A stretch of 64,000 bases of DNA from Leptodactylus fallax (lineage: Eukaryota > Chordata > Amphibia > Anura > Leptodactylidae), in assembly GCA_947044405.1 (NCBI GenBank), contig CAMRHE010000357.1:667501-731500 (forward strand), read 5' to 3'. Below, piece by piece: positions 45,981 through 57,151 of this stretch. Under the pieces are notes generated by a model. The model worked only from the letters and a program-made list of their open reading frames with translations. It ran no database searches and was not told the DNA's origin. The position numbers and the translations under genes are program-made. Within the stretch, counting starts at the first letter, position 1. Each line of letters starts with the position of its first letter.

Positions 45981-47200
45981 GCACAGAGCAGACCTGGGGA
46001 CGAGGTGGCAGTGCTTTCTGGCTTCAGGCTGAGTCTTGACGACTGTCAGATCGGATCACAACAACTTGGCACAAGACATACACACAGAAGGGTCTGTGTG
46101 CAGGATGCCCAGGGAATTTGCAGCGTGTCTGTCACTTGGAGATGTCAGGGGCAGAGCTCCCGTAGACAGGACGTATCCTCATCCACACCACAGTAGTTGC
46201 ACTCTTCTTTTGCTCTGTCACATAATGCCACATATTCTCCTCCAGAGTGAGAGCTCTCCTCAGTAAATCTGATTCTCTGCCCTGTGAGGAGGCACCATGC
46301 CCAGCCGATCGCAGGCACAGCACAGTGGCACCAGGTTACACACCAAGATGTTCTCTAGTCTCAGCCCCTGCCAACCTGTGTGACACCCTGTCACAAAGTG
46401 CCACCTCCAGCCAGAGTCCTTGCCATCAACTGCTCCAGTCTCCTTGTTGTGACGAATAGACAGGCGTGTGATGGTCACAGATCACCAGCTGCAGAGTGCC
46501 CATGTAGCACAGATCCCACAAGATGATCTCCTCAGCTGATGTCACTTCTGGAGCTCAGCACTGTGGAATTCCCTTGCTGCTCTTTGTACAGGAGGGGCCA
46601 GTGATCACACAGCTCTGTACATCCAGCAGGCTGCTGAAGCTCCACACACAAGACAAGTGATCACACAGCTCTGTCCTTCCAACAGCCTGCTGCACCTTCA
46701 TACATAGTAAGTATAGTAGCTGACAGGAGCACAGATACCCCACCACTGTCTCTAGCAGGCAGCTAGACCTCCATACACAATATTAACAGTAGCTGGGAGA
46801 AGCATGAAGCCCACCACTTCTAGGCTGTTGCACTTTCTACCACCAACTTTTCCAAGGGAATCCACTAACTCGGCTGACAGTATGAATAGGTTGCTACTAG
46901 ACACTTGTCCCTATGCAGCCAGCAGCTACAGTACTTCTGCTGCTGTTGCTGATATACAGGCTGATGTGGGAGTGGAGGAGGGGGGTGTGGGGAAATGAAC
47001 AGAAGCTGTTAACACTGTGCTGTGGGGGAGAAGCAGCTGGCCACATTCCTCCTTACCCAGGCAGCAGCAGCAGCTCTTTCCTTACCCCTTCCTTCACATG
47101 CTATATATGCTCCTCACTGTGAGTCTACATATCTGCGCTGGCGTCCTAAGGCACAGGTGCAACCAACAGTCTAAACTGGGGGTAGAGATCTTTGAGGGCT
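45931..47200 (-). promoter_or_regulatory. KCNQ5: Presumed KCNQ5 5' UTR and promoter region
   Basis: The sequence just upstream of the start codon is GC-richer than the surroundings, and CpG dinucleotides are clustered from about 45530 to 46070, as at many vertebrate neuronal promoters. Farther up lie a diverged direct repeat GTGATCACACAGCTCTGT (about 46602 and 46658) and CAG-rich sequence (47058-47073). A TATATAG word on the minus strand near 47101-47107 could be a TATA box, but this is weak. No start site can be fixed. Open frames on the plus strand here are shadows of GC-rich sequence. Confidence 0.5.
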
Positions 47201-48881
47201 GCGCAAATTTTACGTTATATAAGCCCATCCAAAACTAAGGCTGTCACTGGTTTGTAGGCAGAACTGAAAGCAGCTGTAAAATCTGGGAGTTATGTTTCAT
47301 ACTGAAGAATTAAGTGACCTGTACCACTTAACCAGCTTCTTACTGAATAGTTCAGAAGACTTTGGTAGGGTTCGCAGGTTGTTATTTCAGTCTGATGGGT
47401 AAATATAGTTTTTAAAGAGCTACAATATATTGATTTATTTTCTAAACAAAAAATAGCCTAAATTCAATAGAGGAAGAAGAATAAAGCCCCCCACAGGATC
47501 TGATCCCAGATGTAAAGTTACTTCTCTCTGGAATGGATTCCAAATCTGGATAAAGGGTAAAGGCTCACAAATAAATGTGTCCCCATAAGATAAAAGGATA
47601 ACACTTTCTAAAGAATAGTATAGTCCAGTCTATGGAAGATGTTAATAAATTATAAGCCAACTTGGATGCATCAACAAGTTGACAAGTGTTTGCATAGTTA
47701 CTTGGCAAATGAAGTTAAGGGCGGATAAATGCAATGTTATGCAGTTGGGTACTAAATATCTGCATGCACTATGTGTCCTAGAAGGAGTATAACTGGGGGA
47801 GTCAATTGTTAATAAAAATTTGTGTGTACTTGTAAAACATAGACTAAGGCCATTTTCTCTTTTTTCATGTAAGATCAGGATAGAAATGTTTCTTTTTATA
47901 GATAGATTGGGTTATGTCTTACATTTTTTATCAACTTCTTCTGGGTCAGTAGTGGAAAAGTCTACCTATAGACCTTCCATTCATCCACCTCTTCTTAAGT
48001 GGTGTAATAAGAGGACACTGTGCCAGCACTTTTAGGCTGCCAGACTACAGCAGGGCAGTCTGACGCTTCAAGCCCATGGATGTATTTTGTACAGTAAAAC
48101 TGGCCTCTTGCCACAATTTTGCCCAAATTGAGAGAAAACCACAACTCTAAGAGCAGGAGGACCTTTGGTGACATCACAGTCACATGGCAATGGCACTACA
48201 AGGTAGTAGAAGAGTGTCAAAGGTTTCTGTCTAAAGTTGCTCCTGATAGATCACATGACCAGAGTAGAAGCAATGGGGCTTATCCCTACTGTAGCTGTAT
48301 GGAGGGGAAACCAGAGAGGAAGAGAACTCTGTTGCTGTAGAGGTGAGTAAGGAGATAGCAATCTGTGATTGAGGAGGGTGTATAAAAATCAATCTGTGAG
48401 GCAGAAAGAAAGAAATTGAGAACAGTCAGTGGAGGCCGCAGGGGGAATTCTCTGAGAGTGGGAGTACTGTGGAGTAGTATGTAAAATAGGGAGAGATCAT
48501 AGGGAGCAGTCAGTGAGAAAATAAGGGGCATTGGGAGCAGTCTGTGAATGAGGGGGCATTTGGAACATTCTCTGTGAGAAAAACATGAGATGCAACCTGT
48601 GTAAGAGAGATGTGGCAAGGGGAGCAGTATGTGAGGGATAGGCATGGGGAATGGTTTATATAAAAGAGGAGATGTTGAGAGTAGCCTATGAGAAAAGGGA
48701 CCATGGGGAGCAGTGTGGAAAAGGGATGGCATAAAGTAAACCAAACCAGAATTTCAGCTGTTTTATAGATGTTGGGATTTCCCCTTTAATCCTGGTATGA
48801 GTGACATAGGTTTCTGCTCTTTACAGTACACCACCTGGTGAAGATGCATTTACATGAATAATCTGACTAGTTTAAGGGTTT
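47201..48881. other. Upstream flank of KCNQ5, no gene seen
   Basis: From about 48440 to 48725 GGGGAGCAGTCTGTGAG-like words recur every 35-60 bp on the plus strand, a decayed minisatellite. The long minus-strand open frame over it is a by-product. The rest appears unique. Confidence 0.5.
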
Positions 48882-49653
48882 TTAATTAGTGTGTAACTAA
48901 ACTTTCAGACAACTTTTGACTTTCTGGCAGTATTTGTGTCATTAATACATTTTGTAATATACTTTACTAACACATTTTGTCTACTTTCCATGAAATCCAG
49001 CATCTCTTTATTCTTTTTATTGCTTTTGGATTGAGATCTGTTCCTGCCTCTTAGTGAGTAACTGTGTATGGAGTATGGGCTGGGAGTAGGGTGGCTGTCT
49101 AAAGTGCAGGGAAAATTAGGGTAGGGGGTGGATCACTTCAAACAGTTATATCTCGGGCATTATAAAAGTTGCCATATGGAAGAGGAGATTATCTTGTGGT
49201 GTTGTCCATATTTTTTTCAGAGATATCACTTCTGGAAAACACAGTCGGGATTAGGATATATGCAGGTGCATAATATATACAGTATGATATAAATATCCTA
49301 ATCCCGACTGTTTCTAACCATTGATATCTCTGGAAATAATATAGAATGCACTTTCATATGACACCAAATGCAAATTTCTACCTTTTATAGCCAAGATATA
49401 ACTGTTTGAAGTGACCCTCCCCAACCTAATTTTCTCTACATTTTATACAGCCCCATATTCCAAGCCCATACTTCATACACACTCAGTGAGGGGCAAGAAC
49501 AGCTCTCAATACCGAAGAAAGAGAAAAAATAGCAAGATGCAGGAATTCACAAAAAGGAGACAAAATGTCTTAATAAAGTATATTACAAAATTTATTATTA
49601 CACGAATACTGACAGAAAGTCAAAAGTTGTCTGAAAGTTTAGTTACGCTTTAA
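48882..49653. mobile_element. Palindromic MITE (764 bp) flanked by TTAA
   Basis: TTAA at 48882-48885 and 49650-49653 flank 48886-49649. The element is one long inverted repeat. Left-arm landmarks GTAACTAAACTTTCAGACAA, AGTATGGGCTGGGAGTA, CACTTCAAACAGTTATATCT and ACAGTCGGGATTAGGATAT reappear as inverses on the right, in order. Arms are about 350 bp and clearly diverged from each other; the centre is near 49268. No coding capacity. TTAA suggests mobilisation by a piggyBac-type transposase. Confidence 0.85.
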
Positions 49654-51052
49654 GTTACTTGGGCAGAAACAGCCTGAAATGTAGACCTAGGAAATTCACA
49701 GAGTACTTACATTTACTTTACTATAAGTCAATCTCTGATCTGGCATCTGAATTTATTTGTGTTGCTATATAGGCTGAGGATGCCTGAAGAATTAAGGGGG
49801 CCAAACATGACTCAGCAGTGAAATCTGTGTTTGTCATGAGAAGTTGTCATTATGATTGGATTGGATGGAGAAGAAAATGAAATACAATTATTTCAGTCAT
49901 TGAAGAAGTTACCTGTGAGTCACTAGGTTTAACTGTACTGTAAATACCTGATTAGAACTGGTATTTATCACTGTAAATATCATATTTATCACTTCTTGCT
50001 TCTACTGAAAACCGCAAAGAATTCTCCAGGAAAGGGTACTCATGCATTGCCACTAATGTTAAAGAACTGATCGCCTTACAATGATGGGTTTCACGGAATT
50101 TATCAGATTTTCTTGATTTCTAAACAATCTGAAGAATGGGGCTTACTTTGAAATTGACATTTGAGACTTATCTATGAAATAAAGCGTTTGATCCACAGTG
50201 ATAAAAAGACAAGTATATTACTGGGCAATTCATCAGTGCCATAGACTTGGAATAATGCTTCAGGCCATATTTCTGTTGGCCACTCCATTCAAACTCCTCC
50301 TAGCTTGTTCCTCCTCCTCCTAGCCTGCTGCTGGTGGGAATGCAGGACCAGTTTCAAACTGTCATTTATTTAGCATTAATTACCTATCCAATGAATAGGT
50401 GAAAAAATACTATCCTAGGGAAAAAGGAAGGATAAAATGTCCTAAAAATTACCTTTCAAAAGGAATTAATCAATTAGAAGAATAAGGGTAAGTTCACACA
50501 GAGGAATTCCTCCCCTGTGTGACAATGGGAGACATAGATTGCAGCAGGAAGCTGAAAAAATAAGCGTCCTGCTCAATCTTGCCAAATCTCTGATACGGGC
50601 TGTGGATTCCGCAGCTCAAGACTGCCTGCTGATTAGGCCCATTCACTAGTTATGTAAGTATGCTCATGGTCTAGAGACCATTGACTCAATAGCTGACAGT
50701 GCATAGTTTACTTATTATGGAATTTAATGGGGCAGAATAAGTGCAAGCATAGATAACAGTGAAGGAGAACAGATATTTTCTTATAATTGAAACTGTGGTA
50801 TAGCAGGCAAATGGGATGACCCTTAGTTTTAAGGAAATACCCACAGAGATTGGTCTCAATCACAACTAGGACAGATCACAGTAGACACAGCAGTACATCT
50901 CTATTATAGAAGCTCAATTTCTATACAGATAAATGCTTTTGCCTTTCCAAGATCAATTAGACATTTTTAACATTGACTGCTATTTATAGGAAAAAGCTGC
51001 CTTTGCTCTAAAAGCCATTTAAATGTACCTTATTTAATAGGATAAAGACACT
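49654..51052. other. Upstream flank, no gene seen
   Basis: Unique-looking sequence. A MITE-like start (GGGTAAGTTCACACAGAGGA, 50486) has no matched end. Confidence 0.45.
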
Positions 51053-51327
51053 GGGGGAGATTTATTAAGCAAAATGCGCCAGAATTTTGGTGTGATTTGC
51101 ACTACAAACACTTTTTAGACATTTTTCTAGCTTGTGCAAAAAGGGGGAATGGCCTTATGTGCCAATAACTTTTAAGTCTACTAATAGGAGGTGTAAACTT
51201 AGACTAGACAGCCTAAGAATATGCCAGATTTATCAAAAAGCAACAGGCACTTTTATAAATCTGGTGCTGTTTAAGACTGTGTAGTTTGCACTGTCAGTCT
51301 TTTAGTAAGTCTTAATAAATCTGCCCC
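51053..51327. repeat. MITE with GGGGGAGATTTATTAAG ends
   Basis: Left end GGGGGAGATTTATTAAG pairs with right end CTTAATAAATCTGCCCC (one mismatch and an end difference). The body of 275 bp contains GTGCAAAAAGGGGG, akin to the 37161 repeat family. A clear target duplication was not found. Confidence 0.65.
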
Positions 51328-51429
51328 ATTATACACTGTAATGGGATAAAGTATTCTAGTGCCCGAGGCAAAGTTATAAAACAAAGAGCTTTACCCATCT
51401 ATCTGCACCCATTTAACATTGGAACACTG

Positions 51430-51605
51430 TTTGTTTTTTTCAAGGGGTTATTGTTATTTATTTTTAGAGCACCATGAATACCTTGGTGCTGTACACTTGA
51501 GGGTTTACATGCAATACACAAAACAAGTACAATACTAACAGTGACCAACTGGTGCAGTGGGATAGAAGGCCCTGCCCACAAGAGCTTACAATCTATGAGG
51601 AAAGG
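51430..51605. repeat. Dispersed repeat of unknown class
   Basis: The segment reads TTTTTAGAGCACCATGAATA, GGTGCTGTACA, and GCCCACAAGAGCTTACAATC. I recognise this as a common dispersed sequence of vertebrate genomes but cannot assign its class. Confidence 0.45.
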
Positions 51606-52736
51606 GGGATAAAGACAGTAGGTGAGAGTAGAAACCTGAACAGTTTCTCTGGCACAATTAGTGTGCTATGTCCAGATCTTTGCAAACTATTAAATTATTA
51701 TACTTTGTCAAATGCTTGGTAAGTCAAAGCCTTACATTTCCCAATCCAGTAGTGTACTATTGCTGCCTCTGTAGCTTCCATAACTTTAAAATAAAAACAA
51801 AAAAACAAATATCATATTTGCCCTCTGCAAATCCGCACAACCTACTGTAATTCTTTTTGTCGAAACCAGTTTCATAGCCCTAGTAAATATGTTTTGCCAT
51901 GGACAAGTAATTTCTACAATATAAGATCACCCTTCCCCAATAAATCTTGACTCTTTTTTATTTAAAGAGGACCTTTCACAAACTTCAACAAGTTCTTTAC
52001 ATCATTTAATTGGTTCTTCTCCACTGATTCTTCTGAAGTTAGAATCTTTTTCTCTAGCCCACACTGATCCTGAGCAATCGATTTTGTTAGTTTGGGTACC
52101 TGATCTGCTATTTAGGCTTTATACTATCAGAAGGGTGGTGTCAGGCAGGAGCAGGCAAGGAGTGTGATTCTGAACTCTGACACTGGCTGTTTCTGATTGG
52201 AGCTCTGAAACACACCCCCTGTCTGGCACTGCTCTTCTAACATTACAAAGCTTAAATAGCACATCAGGCACCAAAACTAACTGTTTGTTGCTAAGGAAAG
52301 TGGGAGGGGCTAGAATATCAACCCACCCCACAAATACAGTAGATAGCGCCCCTGAATCAGGGAGTGTTTTCTCTTTTTGAATCAGTGCCTCTGTTGCTGA
52401 GATATTGCTGTTTGCCTCAATATGCAAATGAGGTCTTTGAAGCAATGAGGGCATTGCTGCTTACCTATCTGGAACAATGGGAACGCCCACAGTGTTCCAA
52501 AGGGGTCAACTGAATATTGACAATAACAGTGATATCTTGGCACCTACCGATTCACAAGGGTAAAACACTCTTTGATTCAAGTGAACATTACATTACCTAC
52601 CTGTGGGTTATCTGAGGGGCTGTGTTGATAATCTGGGTTTTGGTGACAGAAGTCCTATAAAACCTGTGTTTCTATTCATTTTCCCTAAAATGACAGAAAA
52701 TATGATTTATTTTCTTTAATAATATATATATATATA
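51606..52736. other. Upstream flank with one TTAA-type repeat fragment
   Basis: At 51962 TTAA is followed by AGAGGACCTTTCACAAAC, similar to the end of the palindromic MITEs at 32030 and 37853. The body contains GAACGCCCACAGTGTTCC (52482). No right end was found. (TA)n occurs at 52722-52738. No gene. Confidence 0.45.
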
Positions 52737-54357
52737 TACAGTACAGACCAAAAGTTTGGACACACCTTCTCATTCCAAGAGTTTTCTGTATTTTCATGAC
52801 TATAAAAATTGTAGATTCACACTGAAGGCATCAAAACTATGAATTAACACATGTGGAATTATATACTTAACAAAAAAGTGTGAAACAACTAAAAATATGT
52901 CTTATATTCTAGGTTCTTCAAAGTAGCCACCTTTTGCTTTGATTACTGCTTTGCACACTCTTGGCATTCTCTTGATGAGCTTCAAGAGGTAGTCACCTGA
53001 AATGGTCTTCCAACTTTCTTGAAGGAGTTCCCAGAGATGCTTAGCACTTGTTGGCCCTTTTGCCTTCACTCTGCGGTCCAGCTCACCCCAAACCATCTCG
53101 ATTGGGTTCAGGTCTGGTGACTGTGGAGGCCAGGTCATCTGGCTTAGCACCCCATCACTCTCCTTCTTGGTCAAATAGCCCTTACACAGTCTGGAGGTGT
53201 GTTTGGGGTCATTGTCCTGTTGAAAAATAAATGATGGTCCAACTAAACGCAAACCGGATGGAATAGCATGCCACTGCAAGATGCTGTGGTAACCATGCTG
53301 ATTCAGTATTCCTTCAATTTTGAATAAATCCCCAACAGTGTCACCAGCAAAGCACCCCCACACCATCACACCTCCTCCTCCATGCTTCACAGTGGGAACC
53401 AGGCATGTAGAGTCCATTCGTTCACCTTTTCTGCGTCGCACAAAGACACGGTGGTTGGAACCAAAGATCTCAAATTTGGACTCATCAGACCAAAGCACAG
53501 ATTTCCACAGGTCTAATGTCCATTCCTTGTGTTCTTTAGCCCAAACAAGTCTCTTCTGCTTGTTGCCTGTCCTTAGCAGTGGTTTCCAAGCAGCTATTTT
53601 ACCATAAAGGCCTGCTGCACACAGTCTCCTCTTAACAGTTGTTGTAGAGATGTGTCTGCTGCTAGAACTCTGTGTGGCATTGACCTGGTCTCTAATCTGA
53701 GGTGCTATTAACCTGCGATTTCTGAGGCTGGTGACTCGGACGAACTTATCCTCCGCAGCAGAGGTGACTCTTGGTCTTCCTTTCCTGGGGCGGTCCTCAT
53801 GTGATCCAGTTTCTTTGTAGCGCTTGATGGTTTTGGCCAGTGCACTTGGGGACACTTTCCAAGTTTTCCCAATTTTTCGGACTGACTGACCTTCATTTCT
53901 TAAAGTAATGATGGCCACTCGTTTTTCTTTTTTCTTGCCATAATACAAATTCTAACACTCCATTCAGTAGGACTGTCAGCTGTGTATCCACCTGACTTCT
54001 GAACAACACAACTGATGGTCCCAACCCCATTTATAAGGCAAGAAATCCCACTTATTAAACCTGACAGGGCACACCTGTGAAGTGAAAACTATTTCAGGTG
54101 ACTACCTCTTGAAGCTCATCAAGAGAATGCCAAGAGTGTGCAAAGCAGTAATCAAAGCAAAAGGTGGCTACTTTGAAAAACCTAGAATATAAGACATATT
54201 TTCAGTTGTTTCACACTTTTTTGTTAAGTATATAATTCCACATGTGTTAATTCATAGTTTTGATGCCTTCAGTGTGAATCTACAATTTTTATAGTCATGA
54301 AAATACAGAAAACTCTTGGAATGAGAAGGTGTGTCCAAACTTTTGGTCTGTACTGTA
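52737..54357 (-). mobile_element. Complete Tc1/mariner element (DD38E type) with long inverted repeats
   Basis: TA at 52737-52738 and 54356-54357 flank 1617 bp (52739-54355). The ends read CAGTACAGACCAAAAGTTTG in inverse orientation. The inverted repeats run about 270 bp (52739-53006 and 54088-54355) with few mismatches. The left repeat contains the last ~30 codons of the transposase, so the right repeat holds a second inverted copy of that coding segment (LLKLIKRMPRVCKAVIKAKG on the plus strand, 54107-54166). The single long frame is on the minus strand. Confidence 0.95.
52902..53948 (-). pseudogene. Tc1-like transposase, DD38E, start codon out of frame
   Basis: A 348-codon frame is open without interruption but has no usable initiator. 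The expected ATG at 53942-53944 is out of frame with the body, consistent with a one-base loss just after it, and an in-frame TAG lies a few codons upstream. The frame as listed begins at a TTG. Domains: helix-turn-helix (LRNEGQSVRKIGKTWKVSPS), GRPRVT hinge, and a DDE core with Asp at codon 155 (LWSDES), Asp at codon 245 (FQQDNDPKH) and Glu at codon 284 (PDLNPIEMVWGEL). Thirty-eight residues separate the last two, the spacing that defines the DD38E (Intruder) group; that name is inference. A single base separates this copy from a full reading frame. Confidence 0.88.
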
Positions 54358-56731
54358 TATCTATATATATATACTGTATATATAGTGCTACATTCTTGTT
54401 AGGTAAGCACATTAATGTTTTGTAAAGTATGCCATTTAGGGAAAAACTTGGACAGGAAATTTTTTATATAAAAAAAAAGGTAACAAGTAATGAATACACT
54501 AAGTTCATCCTTGATATTTTTCCACATTTTTCAGAGCAGCCATATGATTTGTCAAATTATTCAACTTTGTATTTGGAGAATGATGACCAGAAGACCAGAC
54601 TGCATTCCATGAGATATCACGTTTGACAAATACTTCTGATTTTGAGTACAAGTGTGGAAAAAACATTACCTGACTCCGTTTGGCAGTGCCTGGTCACTGA
54701 ATTCTTCATATATTTAATTTTTGGATGGTTGCCTTTGGCGTGTGGAATAGAACATTAATTTCTATAGAACCCTAGGAAAGCTTAGAGCAGTAATGATAGC
54801 ACTAACAACACTTAGGTTAGTGCTGCTGAAGTGGCAGAGCAGTCATAGCAGAGGGAGGAGGCTCTTGTGAGATGTGGTATTCAATGATCATCTTATTAAG
54901 GAAACAATCAGGGAGTTTGGAACTATAAGTGCAATGACTTTTTAGCATGATTTCTTAACTAGAAAGTGCGCTAAAAAGTGCAGCTTTGTTCATAAGATAT
55001 AGTTCATGTGGTAATTCATGATAAGGTTACACAAATTATAAGGAACTGCAAACAACAATAATTTGTATTAAGCAGACTGATGATACAATCACCAATAATC
55101 TCTAAGGGGACATTCTATCAGTGAGATCCCGACAGATAACAAAACAGTGGAGAATACAAATAAAATGCATAGCGCCCACATTAGCAGCAAGCAGAGAACA
55201 GAAGTATAGTATAGGCTTGGTTTTGTGATGCAGTTATTGGTCATGTGCTTTTCTACAGTGAAACAGAGTGTTGCTAATAAGAAGCTGTAGACAGTCTTTT
55301 AATAAAAGTAATACAAACTCCTTTAATAAAATATTTTCATTTGGGAAAAATGTCCCAAATGCCAACCCCCCTTCCCCTGGAAATAATATTAAAAAATTTA
55401 CTGAAATGACATTTATACTTTCAATGAGAAGTCGAAAGTACAAGTGAATATAAGAAACTTTGTGATGTGTCTTGGAGAAAAAAAGTGAAATGAGCAGTAT
55501 TTTACAGTATGTAGAATGTTTTCTTTAGGATCAAGTTCTCCTTTTTCTCAGACTTACCCAAATCCTAAGTTTACAGTAAGAGTAAAGGAAGCGTAAAGGA
55601 AACATATGTTTGAATAAGTAATAAAATAACACATACACTTACTGAATATGATGGAAATTCCTTACCCTGCATATATTCATTCAAAAAAATGTGGATTTAT
55701 ATAAAAAAAAACAAAAATATATTTGCATAATATGGTAAAAGATAATTACCGAATGAGTAGAGGTCAGTAGCACTCAGGTACAATACATATTGTAGCTTGA
55801 TGAATTCCCCACACAGGCTTTATATCTGTGTTGTATCTGAGTATATAAGTACAGTGAAACCTCTTTGAGCTGACACGTCAGATTTGCACAGCAAAATGGT
55901 CTTTTTTTAAGGTGGTCCGCTCAAAGAAAAAAATATACAGAATTCAGGTTAAAGTGTCTAATGGTGTCAGCAAGCATGTACAACCCCCTAATCCCTCAAA
56001 TAATGTTGAAAGAGACAAAAATAATTTATTTGATGCTTCAGCATATTACACAGAACCAGATATCACATCAGCATTTTACAAATAACTGGGACAAATAAAA
56101 CAGCCATGTTACTGTACACTCCAACCCACACACATAACCATAAGCAGCCAGTTAATAGTACTGGTCTTATATTGTGAAGACCCCCTATTATGAACCCCCA
56201 AAGGCTCTTGAGCCAAGGTTGTGACTGCATCCCCTCAAGTTATGCCCCTACTGAAGACCTATAAATTTCCTAAGTCAACATGGCCCCACAATCCTTTCCC
56301 TCCAGCATGGCATCTTTCTAAATCTTGGTCCCCAGCATCATTCTCCTCTCGTTCCTAGTGGCCAGCATGGTACCCCTCTCATCCTAGTCCCCAGCATGAT
56401 ATCTCTTTAAATCTTGTTCTTCAGCATGGTCACTCTGCTGGACCCCAGCATGGCTCCCCTCTCATCCCTAGACCTCAACATTGACCCCCTTTATATTTTC
56501 CCCTCCACTGCTAACCTTGATCATACTCGCTGACATTTTATATCAAATCTGAACTTTAAAGTCTATCTGGGAACATCCCCTAGAATGCCCATTTTCATGT
56601 GGGATATGCATCCTTTTCATGGCACAGTTTCTGAGATTCTACCAGCAAAATTGTAACTGTTGGCATGCATGCTTCAGACCTCAGAGAAGGATTATATCAT
56701 AGAGGGATCTGTTACTCAAAGCAAAATCTCG
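54358..56731. other. Upstream flank, no gene seen
   Basis: AT-rich. 56280-56470 is weakly repetitive (CCCAGCATGGTACCCCTCTC-like words about every 60 bp). No recognisable exon. Confidence 0.45.
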
Positions 56732-57151
56732 TCACTGAAAGGAGTAATAACTAAATTAAAACTTAACATTTATTGATAAATAATAAAGTAAGGAGCTCCA
56801 AATGAACGAGACACAAAAGAACAGAACACAAAAAAGGTTTACTAAGACCCAGTATGTACTCTCTGTGTACACTATTGCAGAAATAGATAAATCAGAAAGT
56901 ATGTGGGGACCAGGATGTAAATCCGAATAGCTTATAATGAAAGTGTCCTATACCACTGTGTGCTGACCAGTGGGTGTAATAACTTCTAATAACTTGTCTT
57001 CAATTTTCTGAAAATACCTACACAGCGAGTACATACTGTGTCTTATTAACCCTTTTTTGTGTTCTGTTCTTTTGCGTCTTGTTCATTTGGAGCTCCTTAT
57101 TTTATTATTTATCAATAAATGTTAAGTTTTAAAAAAGTTATTACTCAGTGA
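56732..57151. repeat. Foldback repeat with ~135 bp arms
   Basis: The left arm (TCACTGAAAGGAGTAATAAC, AACTTAACATTTATTGATAA, GGAGCTCCAAATGAAC, AACAGAACACAAAAAAGG) is mirrored by the right arm from about 57016 to 57151. The spacer is about 150 bp. Arms are roughly 90% alike by eye. No coding capacity. Confidence 0.8.

Noticed and set aside
45670..46266. Plus-strand open frames of 76-148 codons opposite KCNQ5
   Set aside because: They are shadows of GC-rich exon and 5' UTR sequence; the minus strand carries the conserved channel protein.
47101..47107. TATATAG as the KCNQ5 TATA box
   Set aside because: More than 1.1 kb from the start codon with no supporting evidence for a start site; such words are frequent in this AT-rich DNA.
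48286..48744. 152-codon minus-strand frame
   Set aside because: It lies over a decayed GGGGAGCAGT-type minisatellite and begins at a repeat; composition is Leu/Pro/Ser-rich without a domain.
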